NCBI GenBank assembly: GCA_035628645.1 | Contig: DASPJL010000134.1 | Location: 1 to 46,983 of the forward strand | DNA from: DASPJL01 sp035628645 | GTDB lineage: Bacteria > Bacteroidota > Bacteroidia > Cytophagales > Cyclobacteriaceae | DNA: 46,983 bases | Reading direction: 5' to 3' | Shown: piece by piece, positions 1-8,114 of the stretch | Layout: every line of letters begins with the position of its first letter | Position numbering within the stretch: the stretch's first letter is position 1 | The notes under the pieces: generated by a model | Told to the model about the DNA's origin: nothing | Database searches by the model: none | Seen by the model: the letters and a program-made list of their open reading frames with translations, nothing else | Program-made: the position numbers and the translations under genes

Positions 1-1
1 T

Positions 2-70
2 GCCAATACTCAAAAAGCGCCGAAAAAGAGTGCAAAAAGCACTAAAGAGGACGAAGAAGAATCCGAGTAA
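2..70 (+). CDS. C-terminal end of an unidentified protein (partial)
   Basis: The frame starting at base 2 is open to a TAA stop at 68-70 and encodes a tail rich in Lys, Ala, Ser and Glu, ending in an acidic run (EDEEESE). The gene starts outside the window. A low-complexity charged tail of this kind occurs on many nucleic-acid-binding proteins, so no function can be given. A strong terminator follows 21 bases after the stop, which supports this being a real gene end. Confidence 0.6.
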   Translation, partial: ANTQKAPKKSAKSTKEDEEESE

Positions 71-91
71 TACTTCATAGTTTTATTAGAA

Positions 92-116
92 AAAGCCCTT
101 TTCAGGGCTTTTTTTA
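92..116 (+). terminator. Rho-independent terminator of the upstream gene
   Basis: A perfect 8-bp stem (AAAGCCCT at 92-99 with AGGGCTTT at 104-111) with a 4-base loop is followed by a T-rich run. It ends the partial gene whose stop is at 68-70. Confidence 0.85.
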
Positions 117-146
117 TTTAAATTGAAAGGTATTTCTTAAAACTTT

Positions 147-177
147 TTTGAGCAATACATAAATATTTATATGTTTG
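147..177 (+). promoter_or_regulatory. Bacteroidota-type promoter of tRNA-Cys
   Basis: TTTG at 147-150 and TATGTTTG at 170-177 are separated by exactly 19 bases. This matches the known Bacteroidota housekeeping consensus (-33 TTTG, -7 TAnnTTTG). The predicted start of transcription lies a few bases before the tRNA at 191. Confidence 0.8.
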
Positions 178-190
178 CACCTCATTTGAC

Positions 191-261
191 GGTAGCGTGG
201 CCGAGCGGCTAGGCAGAGGTCTGCAAAACCTTGTACAGCGGTTCAAATCCGCTCGCTACCT
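191..261 (+). tRNA. tRNA-Cys (anticodon GCA)
   Basis: The acceptor stem pairs GGTAGCG (191-197) with CGCTACC (254-260), and base 261 is a T discriminator, as is usual for tRNA-Cys. The anticodon stem GAGGT/ACCTT encloses the loop CTGCAAA, giving anticodon GCA. The T arm GCGG-TTCAAAT-CCGC is canonical. The CCA end is not encoded. It has its own promoter and terminator, so it is a single-gene unit. Confidence 0.95.
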
Positions 262-275
262 CTCTTAAAGTTCCT

Positions 276-309
276 AACCTTATTGAGCAATCAATAAGGT
301 TATTTTTTT
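276..309 (+). terminator. Terminator of tRNA-Cys
   Basis: An uninterrupted 11-bp stem (AACCTTATTGA at 276-286 with TCAATAAGGTT at 291-301) closed by a GCAA tetraloop is followed by ATTTTTTT. It lies 15 bases after the tRNA. Confidence 0.9.
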
Positions 310-370
310 GTCATTCCTTAGGTTTCGTAGGGCTCCGGGATTACATGGGGTCAAGCGGATCAACGGGGAA

Positions 371-630
371 GATGCGTTTCTCAGCTTAAATATTGAATAG
401 TATGAATAGATAAGTACACACCTTAAAATAATACCAATTGTGCCTACACCGAAGGAAGAGCGAACCTACAGCGAACCTATAGCGAACCTAGAAACTTCCA
501 GGAAAGCGGTTTAAAAATTAGAATAATACAAAAAACGCTATTTGTCTCGTAAAAAAATAAAAATCTGGTTGGCCAAGATTTTATCGATTATTCCAATTTA
601 CCCTTCACTTTCCGATTGATCCGATTTCAG
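371..630 (+). repeat. Dispersed repeat, copy 1
   Basis: Several blocks of this gene-free stretch reappear in the same order and orientation at 13950-14210: a TGCRTTTCTCARCTTAAA block (373-390), CACCTTAAAATAATACYAATT (419-439), CTACACCGAAGGAA (444-457), GGAAAGC...AAAAATTAGAATAATACA (501-530) and TCCAATTTACC (592-602). Spacing between blocks differs. It contains no intact ORF and the nature of the element is unknown. The rest of 310-728 shows nothing else. Confidence 0.7.
460..492 (+). repeat. Three tandem 11-bp units GCGAACCTAnA
   Basis: Three consecutive units (460-470, 471-481, 482-492) differ only at position 10. They lie inside dispersed repeat copy 1; the related copy near 14030 has only a single similar CTGAACCT. 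There is no spacer, so it is not a CRISPR array. Confidence 0.85.
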
Positions 631-728
631 GAAGCACTACCTCAGAAAAAAGAGCAGTTCACCTTAAAACTTATTCTAAAAATTTCGTTAAAGAGCTAAG
701 TTACTTGAACAAAAAAATCCATATAAAA

Positions 729-1172
729 ATGAGCATCAAGAAAGCATACCTAAACGAGGATGAATACGCGAATTCCATGTGGCAACTAAAAAACAAATTT
801 ATACAGATGAAAAACGTCCTGATGTTTTATGACGATGCAATACTTATTGATCTCGTAAGAATAAGTCTTGAAGATAAAGGTATTGATGTTTTTGGCTTTT
901 CAAATACCAAAAATATCATAAATCAAGTCAAGCAATATGATCCATTGGCAGTAATACTCGACTTAAATATTGCCGTGGAAATAGGGAAAGAAACTATTAA
1001 CTCGCTTAAAGCATTTAATATTCCTACCGTTATTTTTTCTTCAGATCTAAACGGACGAAAGAACGCTGAAAAGGCAGGAATCGATTTCTTTGTGAAAAAA
1101 TCTTCTTATGGTTTTGAAGAATTAGAAAAAGTGATTGAAAAGATTTTGGAAAAGGAAAAGATGGCCGTTTAA
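729..1172 (+). CDS. Stand-alone response-regulator receiver protein
   Basis: A single CheY-like receiver domain fills most of the protein. The acidic pair YDD lies at the end of the first strand, the predicted phospho-acceptor Asp is in VILDLN, the switch Ser is in VIFSSD, and the conserved Lys is in FFVKKSS. No DNA-binding or enzymatic output domain follows, so it probably works by protein contact. The usual proline-containing loop after the phospho-Asp is missing, so the family match is divergent. The reading frame is open from a TTG at 705; ATG at 729 or ATG at 807 (immediately before the receiver fold) are more plausible starts, and 729 is chosen. No kinase gene is adjacent. Confidence 0.75.
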   Translation: MSIKKAYLNEDEYANSMWQLKNKFIQMKNVLMFYDDAILIDLVRISLEDKGIDVFGFSNTKNIINQVKQYDPLAVILDLNIAVEIGKETINSLKAFNIPTVIFSSDLNGRKNAEKAGIDFFVKKSSYGFEELEKVIEKILEKEKMAV

Positions 1173-1256
1173 ATAGAATTTTATTTAAGCAAGCTATATC
1201 AATGCGTTCTTGTGTCGACTTTAGTTAATAATTTAAAAACGTCAACCTGTCAATTG

Positions 1257-1466
1257 TTATTTAGAGGAGTTATTTAGCATATTGTATTCTTCAAAGACCG
1301 CTTTTAATGCATGGATCTCTTCTTCAGAAGCGCTCGTTGAATACAAATAGCTGTATATGTCTTCATAGGAATATTTAACAAACTTTCTTTTTGTTATTTT
1401 TTTTGCCAGGTCTCCAATACTGTCTTTTCTGGTAATTTGCGCTTGTAAATACTCTTTAAAACTCAT
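1257..1466 (-). CDS. Small YozE-like (SAM-like helical) protein
   Basis: This is a 69-residue acidic/basic helical protein. It begins with SFKEYL, followed by a DSIGDLAK segment, an F-KYS-YEDIYSYL segment and an F-EEY end. This spacing of aromatic and hydrophobic residues resembles the YozE/DUF1250 SAM-like family known mainly from Firmicutes (S-F-x-x-Y-L, D-S-I-x-x-x-A, I-x-x-Y-L, F-x-x-x-W/Y). The family has a solved fold but no firmly assigned function. It has no signal peptide or membrane segment. It is transcribed away from the carbonic anhydrase gene, sharing the 174-base region 1467-1640. The family assignment is by eye and moderate only. Confidence 0.65.
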   Translation of the reverse strand: MSFKEYLQAQITRKDSIGDLAKKITKRKFVKYSYEDIYSYLYSTSASEEEIHALKAVFEEYNMLNNSSK

Positions 1467-1640
1467 ATTATTTTAATTTCTAGTGTTAGAAAAACAGGCC
1501 TGTAAAGTTACTTGTTCTGCGACGCTTAATTAATACTTTTTTAAGATTTATCCAAAAGTAAAGAGAAGAAGATTATAATTAATGGTATTCTCTCTCTCTT
1601 TTAATAACTTTAACGCCAATAAAAACCAAACTAATAACAT

Positions 1641-2306
1641 ATGTCTTCCTATAGTGAAATTTTTAATCGTAATCGCAAGTGGGTGGAAGAGAAACTTCTT
1701 TCAGATAAAGAATATTTCGATAAGCTAGCCCAAGACCAGAAACCTGACTATTTATATATAGGCTGTTCTGACAGTAGGGTTCCTGCAAACGAAATCTCCG
1801 GTTTGGAACCAGGAGAGCTTTTTGTACATCGTAACATCGCCAACGTTGTAAACAATATAGACCTAAATGTGATGTCTGTAATTGATTACGCCGTTGTGCA
1901 GTTAAAAGTAAAGCATATTATTGTCTGCGGTCATTACAATTGCGGAGGAGTAAAGGCGGCTATGCAGTCCGTGGATTTAGGACTTCTGAACCCCTGGCTT
2001 AGGAATATAAGGGATGTATACAGAATTCACAAAGAAGAACTTGATGCTATTAAAGATGATAACCTTCGTTACGATCGCCTGGTTGAAATAAACGTGATAG
2101 AGCAATGTATTAATGTAATTAAGACTGCATCAGTACAATTATCTTATATCAACTCAGGATATCCAATTGTTCATGGATGGGTGTTTGATTTTCGAAATGG
2201 ATTATTAAAAGATCTTAATCTAGATTTCAATAAGGCATTATCTGACATTCAGCAAATTTATAATCTGACGGGAAAAGACCTGGAATACAAACCTAAGAAT
2301 AGTTAA
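1641..2306 (+). CDS. can: Beta-class carbonic anhydrase
   Basis: Catalyses reversible hydration of CO2 to bicarbonate in the cytoplasm. The 221-residue length is typical of the bacterial beta class. The zinc site is visible as Cys42 in GCSDSR, His98 and Cys101 in CGHYNCGG, and the Asp44/Arg46 catalytic dyad is intact. The VHRNIAN segment of the dimer core is also present. It starts at an ATG and stands alone, with a terminator directly downstream. It is expected to supply bicarbonate for carboxylases and help pH balance. Confidence 0.95.
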   Translation: MSSYSEIFNRNRKWVEEKLLSDKEYFDKLAQDQKPDYLYIGCSDSRVPANEISGLEPGELFVHRNIANVVNNIDLNVMSVIDYAVVQLKVKHIIVCGHYNCGGVKAAMQSVDLGLLNPWLRNIRDVYRIHKEELDAIKDDNLRYDRLVEINVIEQCINVIKTASVQLSYINSGYPIVHGWVFDFRNGLLKDLNLDFNKALSDIQQIYNLTGKDLEYKPKNS

Positions 2307-2329
2307 ACCATTTTTCAATAAAGTAATAC

Positions 2330-2363
2330 TAGGGAGATGTGAACTCCCTACTTTTTTCTTTTT
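2330..2363 (+). terminator. Terminator of the carbonic anhydrase gene
   Basis: A 7-bp stem (TAGGGAG at 2330-2336 with CTCCCTA at 2344-2350) is followed by a CTTTTTTCTTTTT run. It overlaps the stop codon of the convergent small gene at 2348. Confidence 0.7.
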
Positions 2364-2572
2364 CTAACAGAAAAATACTGGTATACCCCTGCTGAAAGAA
2401 TAGCCAATATCAGAAACGAATAAAATAAATAATAACTTCCCTTTTCACCGTTAATGGATCTTCCTGTAAAGTAAATAACTCCTGCAAAAATAAAACATCC
2501 TACAATAACCAGCAGCACAGTTCTACATCCCATTCCTGTTTGACCTGTTTCGATATCTGATTTCTCCTGCAT
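2348..2572 (-). CDS. Small two-TM membrane protein of unknown function
   Basis: A 74-residue protein with a hydrophilic N-terminus, two hydrophobic segments (about residues 17-35 and 47-65) and a basic C-terminus (RKRKK). It is probably an inner-membrane hairpin protein with both ends in the cytoplasm by the positive-inside rule. No known family is recognised. It has an ATG start and is convergent with the carbonic anhydrase gene. Confidence 0.7.
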   Translation of the reverse strand: MQEKSDIETGQTGMGCRTVLLVIVGCFIFAGVIYFTGRSINGEKGSYYLFYSFLILAILSAGVYQYFSVRKRKK

Positions 2573-2781
2573 TTTATATTTTCTAAAAATTAATCAATTG
2601 CAATTTTTAATTCCTTTTAATGAAAAGCAAATTGACCTTATTGTCTCCTCGCCAACTTTAAAAAATTGTTGATTTTAATAAGGATTTTTTTTAAAAATAC
2701 CAATAAATACGGATTGATGGATATGAACATTTGTATTAACCTTTGAATACATTTATTGTACACATATTAACCTATTTTTTT

Positions 2782-5145
2782 ATGGCCACTACAGCTTTAG
2801 GACCCACATTAGCTGGAGGTTTGCAGCCTATCGTTAAAAACGGTTATGAGTTAATTTATTACCCCGACGTTAATAACGATGCACTTCAGAGAGAAGGCAA
2901 GCCCCCTGTATTTTACTGGCTACCCAATTACGTTCATTTGGCACGTAAGGATGGCAGAGAAGATGGCGATCTTATGATTAATGTCATTCGTTTTGCAGGA
3001 GTGCAAAGTGAAGATACTAACGTAGGTGTTACAGGTAAAGAGGAAGTGGCAGGAGGTGTATTAGCCTTCACGGTAACTTCTGCTCCTCCGGATCATGTAC
3101 TTAAGGATTCCCAAAATCAGATAATTCAAATGTTTCAGGGTAAACCTGACTTTTTCTGGGGAATCCGTTCTAATCAACAGCCAATTTTCAGGCCTGTTTT
3201 AATTCTTTCCAATATTACAGCAGTTTCCAATCTTTCGCCGGCAGCAGACGGATCTGTTCCTGTTCCGACTCCAACCAATCAGCCGGGAACTTCGCCATCC
3301 AATAATGGCAATCTTCCCAGAACTTTCAGAAGAATGCCTGTACCTCCGATGATTACCCAAAAAGGGTTTTCTCATAAAAGTTTTGGTAAAACCAGGGATG
3401 CTAATCTGGATATGTGGTATTGGAACATGCAGGGACAGGGTAATGGTTCAATAGACCCAATGGGGCAAAATGCATACTCCGCGTTAGTTGGTTCATACCC
3501 CACAGCAATTATATGGGCTGCTTTCCATGGTTCATATACTCCAATATTTGTTCAACAAGCCTTAAAAATTAAATTCTGGGTTCCGGTAATTGAAATTACC
3601 ATTCGTGGAAACTGGGACAAGGTTTTTCAACACTTCTCCGCGGCTGCCTCAGGCAGATACTTATGGTTTTCAGGAGATGTAAAAGCTGAGTTTAACAATA
3701 TGAGGGTAAGCGGTGAGATAGAAGTTGAAGTAAAAATAGATACTACCATACCCGGAAGTGATCAGATCTCAAAATATGTAGATGAAAAGACAAATCTCGT
3801 TTTTGAAAAGTTCATGGAGCAGGCAAAGAAGATGATTTTTGATCCTCCTCAACCACAGGTTGAAGCTGCACAGGCATCTTCAGGTAGCGGGTTGTTTGGC
3901 ATATGGGGCGCTGGGTTTGCGCTGAAATATCGCAGGGATGAGACAAAACTGGATCTCTACTATCATGAAAAGAGGCAAATGTCTTATTTGCAAGACCATA
4001 CAATTTCAAGTTCTCTCGAAGGATTGAATGAAGAAATCCAGAATAATCCTGAATCTGAGAAAAAATACTTTCAAACTATATACATGGACGATTGGCCAAG
4101 AAAACTTGGTCGAATTGTAAAGCCTATTGCCAACTGGCCTAAACCGGAACTAAATTGGGCAGGAGAACCGGTAGCATTTTTAGATGCACAAATCGGTTAT
4201 CCCAATACGAATGGAGAGTTGATGTGGACCGGCAAGACGTTCCAAAAAAGTGATCCGGCAGACATTTCCTGGAACTTGGGTATGACTCAGAAATTTCAGG
4301 AAGATGTAGAAAGCCCACCTGATGGATGGAAACCGGATATAACTTTTATAAAACGTACGGTTCATATGCTTGAACCACCAGACCCAGTTGAAAATCCTTA
4401 TGTCCGCGTTCAGATTGAAGACAATGAAATTGAATTGGATAAAGGCGAAAATGGTACTGCAACAAATGATGTAGCTATAGAAGTGAGGGCAGACGAAGCA
4501 GGCAGAATACGATTAGGTCCGATAAACTTAAATGTTGAACTGGAAAATAATAAACAAATAGTTGAAGTAACCTTCCAGGCAACAGAAGAGTCTGGAAAAG
4601 CGCTTGAACGTTTTGTTCCGGTTAAATTTTCATTCAACTATGAAGATCAGGAAACCCCTCGCTTCTGGTCTGTATTTACTTCAGATGATTCCGTCCGCTC
4701 TTTTTACAGTTATAAAGTGCGTGTAATTGTAAAAGGCAGTCTCTTTACAAAGGGTATGGAATGGGAAAGTCAATGGATCAGTAGCTTGGGAAATGGACCG
4801 TTAATGCTTTCAGTACCAACCCCTGAAGACGAAGGTGTAATCGTAAAAAGGGAATACAAGAAACCTGTGGCTTATGTTCCAGCCGTTAGCCCAATCTCTC
4901 AACCTGCTTCCGGTGGAGTTCCTCCGTCAGGCCCCAGGGCTAAATCAGGAAAAACTGCTAAAGAAATAGTTGAAGGGTTTACTGAATTTAATAAACGTAC
5001 TGTTACGGGATCAACTTCAAAAAGTGTAGAGCCTAAAAAACGGTCTCCAATGCCACCTCAGGAAAAAAGAACCAAAGTAGTACCACAAACAGAGTGGCCT
5101 GAGTCAGAGGAAGCCGTGGAGCATTCGAGTTATAAAGAAGTGTAA
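2782..5145 (+). CDS. Large unrecognised protein, first gene of caspase operon
   Basis: The protein has 787 residues if begun at the ATG at 2782. The frame continues up to a TTG at 2743, which would add a hydrophobic stretch resembling a weak signal peptide, but the DNA there looks untranslated. The N-terminal part holds an aromatic segment (FYWLPNYVHLA, about residue 45) followed by an acidic loop, an RF strand and a GGVLAFTV strand. The pattern recurs in the next gene. A middle Pro/Thr/Asn-rich linker is followed by a region rich in Trp, Gly and beta-like strands. The last 80 residues are basic, Pro/Ser-rich and probably disordered. I do not recognise the family. It is 19 bases upstream of the next gene, and all three genes are probably co-transcribed. 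Confidence 0.85.
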   Translation: MATTALGPTLAGGLQPIVKNGYELIYYPDVNNDALQREGKPPVFYWLPNYVHLARKDGREDGDLMINVIRFAGVQSEDTNVGVTGKEEVAGGVLAFTVTSAPPDHVLKDSQNQIIQMFQGKPDFFWGIRSNQQPIFRPVLILSNITAVSNLSPAADGSVPVPTPTNQPGTSPSNNGNLPRTFRRMPVPPMITQKGFSHKSFGKTRDANLDMWYWNMQGQGNGSIDPMGQNAYSALVGSYPTAIIWAAFHGSYTPIFVQQALKIKFWVPVIEITIRGNWDKVFQHFSAAASGRYLWFSGDVKAEFNNMRVSGEIEVEVKIDTTIPGSDQISKYVDEKTNLVFEKFMEQAKKMIFDPPQPQVEAAQASSGSGLFGIWGAGFALKYRRDETKLDLYYHEKRQMSYLQDHTISSSLEGLNEEIQNNPESEKKYFQTIYMDDWPRKLGRIVKPIANWPKPELNWAGEPVAFLDAQIGYPNTNGELMWTGKTFQKSDPADISWNLGMTQKFQEDVESPPDGWKPDITFIKRTVHMLEPPDPVENPYVRVQIEDNEIELDKGENGTATNDVAIEVRADEAGRIRLGPINLNVELENNKQIVEVTFQATEESGKALERFVPVKFSFNYEDQETPRFWSVFTSDDSVRSFYSYKVRVIVKGSLFTKGMEWESQWISSLGNGPLMLSVPTPEDEGVIVKREYKKPVAYVPAVSPISQPASGGVPPSGPRAKSGKTAKEIVEGFTEFNKRTVTGSTSKSVEPKKRSPMPPQEKRTKVVPQTEWPESEEAVEHSSYKEV

Positions 5146-5164
5146 ATTTTAAATTCTAATTACC

Positions 5165-8104
5165 ATGCTTACGAGTACTTTATATTCAAAAGTTGCTCTA
5201 GACTGGTATGAGGAAAAGGAATTAATGACAAGTAAGGGCTTAATTGTACCTTGTCTTGTCATTAATTCTACTCACACTTCCATTTTAGGCATTCCTTTGA
5301 TTCCTTTTGCTATAAAACCTTTTTGTAGTTCCTTTTATTTAAAAAACAATTATCAGCCTGGAATAGCATTTTCTAAGGAATTGGTGCAACGAGGTGATCT
5401 CGATCTGGAATTATCTCTTAAACTACCTGAGGAAACAGGAATAAATACTGTTTTTTTTCATCAGGCAACTATAAGTTTGATTAACAAATCCACCCAAAAG
5501 GTATTGGGGACAAGTAAAATTGGCGCGGGAAATTCACCTTCTTTTTCCATCTCTGCTTTACTGGATGAGAATTCCTGTGATCATTATTACAGAATAATCA
5601 GGGGAGTACCATCCGCTTTACATGTTTTGGTTCAAATGAAATTTTATGTTCCCAAGCAAAATGAATTGAAGACTATAGAAAGCATACAGCCTCTTTCAAA
5701 GATTATTCAGCTTAGCGGAATTAGCAGAGGGATGTTACTAAATCACTTGAAGATCAAGTATTATGATACCGACGCAAAAGGTTTCATAGATGCTCCTTCC
5801 AGACAACAAATCAACCCTCTAATAAAAAGAAAAAACAAAATAACAGAGCCTTTATTTATTGCTAAAAGCAATGTCGTAGCGACCAATAATGCCATATTAC
5901 AGCCTGTTACATATTTGTCGGCAGGAAGCCTTGTCAATAGTCCTTTTGTAAATTTTACTGCTTTAGCGGTAAGCAAACTGGAAAACATTTCCTTGGTAAG
6001 TATAGTGGAAAGCTTGCCTGTGGTTGAAAGTGAAGAAAGAAAATGGTATAAGGACAATAAAGATCCTGATCTCTGCTGGGTTATTCCTGAATTTAAGACT
6101 TTAATTCCTAATCGGGGCGAAGATCCGATATTAAGCCCGTTTCGCTTTTTATTCAGACAAATAGGCATGGATATAAGTGGAAAGCCGGTATTGGAAGGAG
6201 AAGTTACTTTTAGTTTAAAGGCTCAACTATCCGAAAATATTAAAAAAGAAATCCTGGACGCACATCCGGACGCCCGCTTTGAATTAGTTAGTACAAAAAA
6301 CATTTCCGTGAATCTGGAGATCCCGTTCTTTAATGAAAGTAACCAGCTTACCACCACCACATTAATTACAGAGGAATTCAGGTGGAATCAGGATACGTTG
6401 ATCGTTACATTCCGGATGAGCAACGATTGGGTCCGGGTAAGTTATGGTCTGTTGTCTGCTCAAAAGCCTGAATTTGAAAATAAGCTAAAAATCAACCTGG
6501 CATACGCCTTTGAGGGAATGGGAAAAAAGGATCAGAAACTGGACAAAATTCTCCTCAATCAAAATATATTCAAGATCGCGGCCCTTCCTGTCGTTACAAA
6601 AAAGAGCAGAAACAAGCCTTCTAACCGTTATTTTGATTTCGAGTCAAAGACCTTGGTTTTGGAAAATGGCCAGAACATAAGTTTTGATGATTCCAGAAAA
6701 CCTCGTTCAAAATCTGCCAAACCAATTGCAGGAAAGCTTGCCATTTTAAATACTTCCAAAATAACACAACCTGCGATAAACAAAGTAACCTTGCTTCCTC
6801 TCGTTCACAGTGGGAAGATCAATAGAATTACGGAAGAAAAAAAGTTTATTAAAAGAACTTTTATCAGACGGGAAAAAATAGACATTGGCTTTGATTGTAC
6901 AAAACATGGCGCTTTTTATCAGGAACAAAACAATCAGGGCAATATCCAATCCATTGGTTGCAAACAGCCTTATAAACTCGGAGAAATTAACTTTTCCTTA
7001 TATGTTCCCTTAACGGAAATTCAACATCCTGATTTTAGTGTCTATCAATCTACTCAAATCCCCAATCGCTTTTTGGTTGTGCCGAAACGATATGTTGTTA
7101 CCCGGTTTGAGCCTGATAAAGGAGATATGGCTTTTCACCCTTGCCTTCGTTTATACTCCACAATAGATGCTGAGAATCTGGAAAGAAGCAGGTGTATATT
7201 GGATGCTACCCTCGCACCTGACATCCATAGATTTGAGCTGGAAGAACTACACTTTAGGTTAAGCGAATTTACCTCCTACACGCCGTATATTTCTTTTCCG
7301 GGAGAAATAGAACATACTGAAGTGTACAACTGGGCAATTCCTGAAACTCTTATAGAAGACATAGATAGTTTTTCGTTGGGCCATTTTATCAGGATGGTGC
7401 TGTCTGCAAAAATTCAAGGCGTGTTGACCCTTCATAGTTTGTTAAAAAACGCAGGTCTTTCTGGAAAAGTAAATTTTACGCTTCCTGATGGATCAGTATA
7501 CTCCTCAGAACTTATGATCTCTTTAGAATCGATTAAGGGACCTTTTATCAACGGCGCTTTAATTACCGAAAAACAAGATTCAACCATCTCTTTAAAAAAT
7601 GGCCTGACCCATCGTCTGCAGCTTACTGAAATCCATGCCTATAAGAATTATGAAGATAAAAAGGTCTTGCCGATAGAAAAAACTCTTGAGGGGGGTGAAG
7701 AAACTATTTTCAACGCAGATTCTGATAGAATTCATGTTCCCCGCTATATTATTGAAAACGTTCCTGAAACCCTTTCAGAAATCAGGAAATATCTGGAAGA
7801 TATTGAATGCCAGGTGTTATTTATTACCAATATTGATATTGAAAAAGAAAAGATAAAACAACTTTTGATCCGGTTTGGCTTGTCTCAGGAAGATCTTCAT
7901 GAAACCAGCCTAACAAAGGATAAGACCGTAGCAGAGGAGCTATTGATAATGCCTCTGACTAATTTTTTTGATCAGAGAGAAATTCAATATTCTATTGCCA
8001 TTGAGAAAGAAGATGCAGAAATTATCCAGGGCGATTGGATTACTGTATCCCTGGCAGATGGTAATATAATAAACATCACTTCTTCAGCAATTCATCCATC
8101 TTAA
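5165..8104 (+). CDS. Very large unrecognised protein, second gene of caspase operon
   Basis: A 979-residue protein with no evident signal peptide and no membrane segment. It seems to be built from several beta-rich units. Around residue 303 a segment CWVIPEF...RFLF...GEVTFSL, and around residue 635 a segment RFLVVPKRY...LRLYSTI, echo the N-terminal pattern of the preceding gene product. A late segment contains GDWITVSLADG. No catalytic signature can be seen, so a structural or binding role is more likely than an enzymatic one, but this is inference. It starts at ATG and lies 10 bases before the caspase gene, so it belongs to the same operon. Confidence 0.85.
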   Translation: MLTSTLYSKVALDWYEEKELMTSKGLIVPCLVINSTHTSILGIPLIPFAIKPFCSSFYLKNNYQPGIAFSKELVQRGDLDLELSLKLPEETGINTVFFHQATISLINKSTQKVLGTSKIGAGNSPSFSISALLDENSCDHYYRIIRGVPSALHVLVQMKFYVPKQNELKTIESIQPLSKIIQLSGISRGMLLNHLKIKYYDTDAKGFIDAPSRQQINPLIKRKNKITEPLFIAKSNVVATNNAILQPVTYLSAGSLVNSPFVNFTALAVSKLENISLVSIVESLPVVESEERKWYKDNKDPDLCWVIPEFKTLIPNRGEDPILSPFRFLFRQIGMDISGKPVLEGEVTFSLKAQLSENIKKEILDAHPDARFELVSTKNISVNLEIPFFNESNQLTTTTLITEEFRWNQDTLIVTFRMSNDWVRVSYGLLSAQKPEFENKLKINLAYAFEGMGKKDQKLDKILLNQNIFKIAALPVVTKKSRNKPSNRYFDFESKTLVLENGQNISFDDSRKPRSKSAKPIAGKLAILNTSKITQPAINKVTLLPLVHSGKINRITEEKKFIKRTFIRREKIDIGFDCTKHGAFYQEQNNQGNIQSIGCKQPYKLGEINFSLYVPLTEIQHPDFSVYQSTQIPNRFLVVPKRYVVTRFEPDKGDMAFHPCLRLYSTIDAENLERSRCILDATLAPDIHRFELEELHFRLSEFTSYTPYISFPGEIEHTEVYNWAIPETLIEDIDSFSLGHFIRMVLSAKIQGVLTLHSLLKNAGLSGKVNFTLPDGSVYSSELMISLESIKGPFINGALITEKQDSTISLKNGLTHRLQLTEIHAYKNYEDKKVLPIEKTLEGGEETIFNADSDRIHVPRYIIENVPETLSEIRKYLEDIECQVLFITNIDIEKEKIKQLLIRFGLSQEDLHETSLTKDKTVAEELLIMPLTNFFDQREIQYSIAIEKEDAEIIQGDWITVSLADGNIINITSSAIHPS

Positions 8105-8114
8105 ATTAAAATTT

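Noticed and set aside
460..492. Short direct repeats as a CRISPR array
   Set aside because: The 11-bp units have no spacers and no cas genes are present.
3812..4637. Minus-strand ORFs of 61-75 codons opposite the first operon gene
   Set aside because: They lie wholly inside a long plus-strand gene, have no recognisable motif and their residue make-up is that of an antisense frame.
5761..6168. 135-codon minus-strand ORF opposite the second operon gene
   Set aside because: It is fully antisense to a coherent 979-residue frame and shows no family resemblance.
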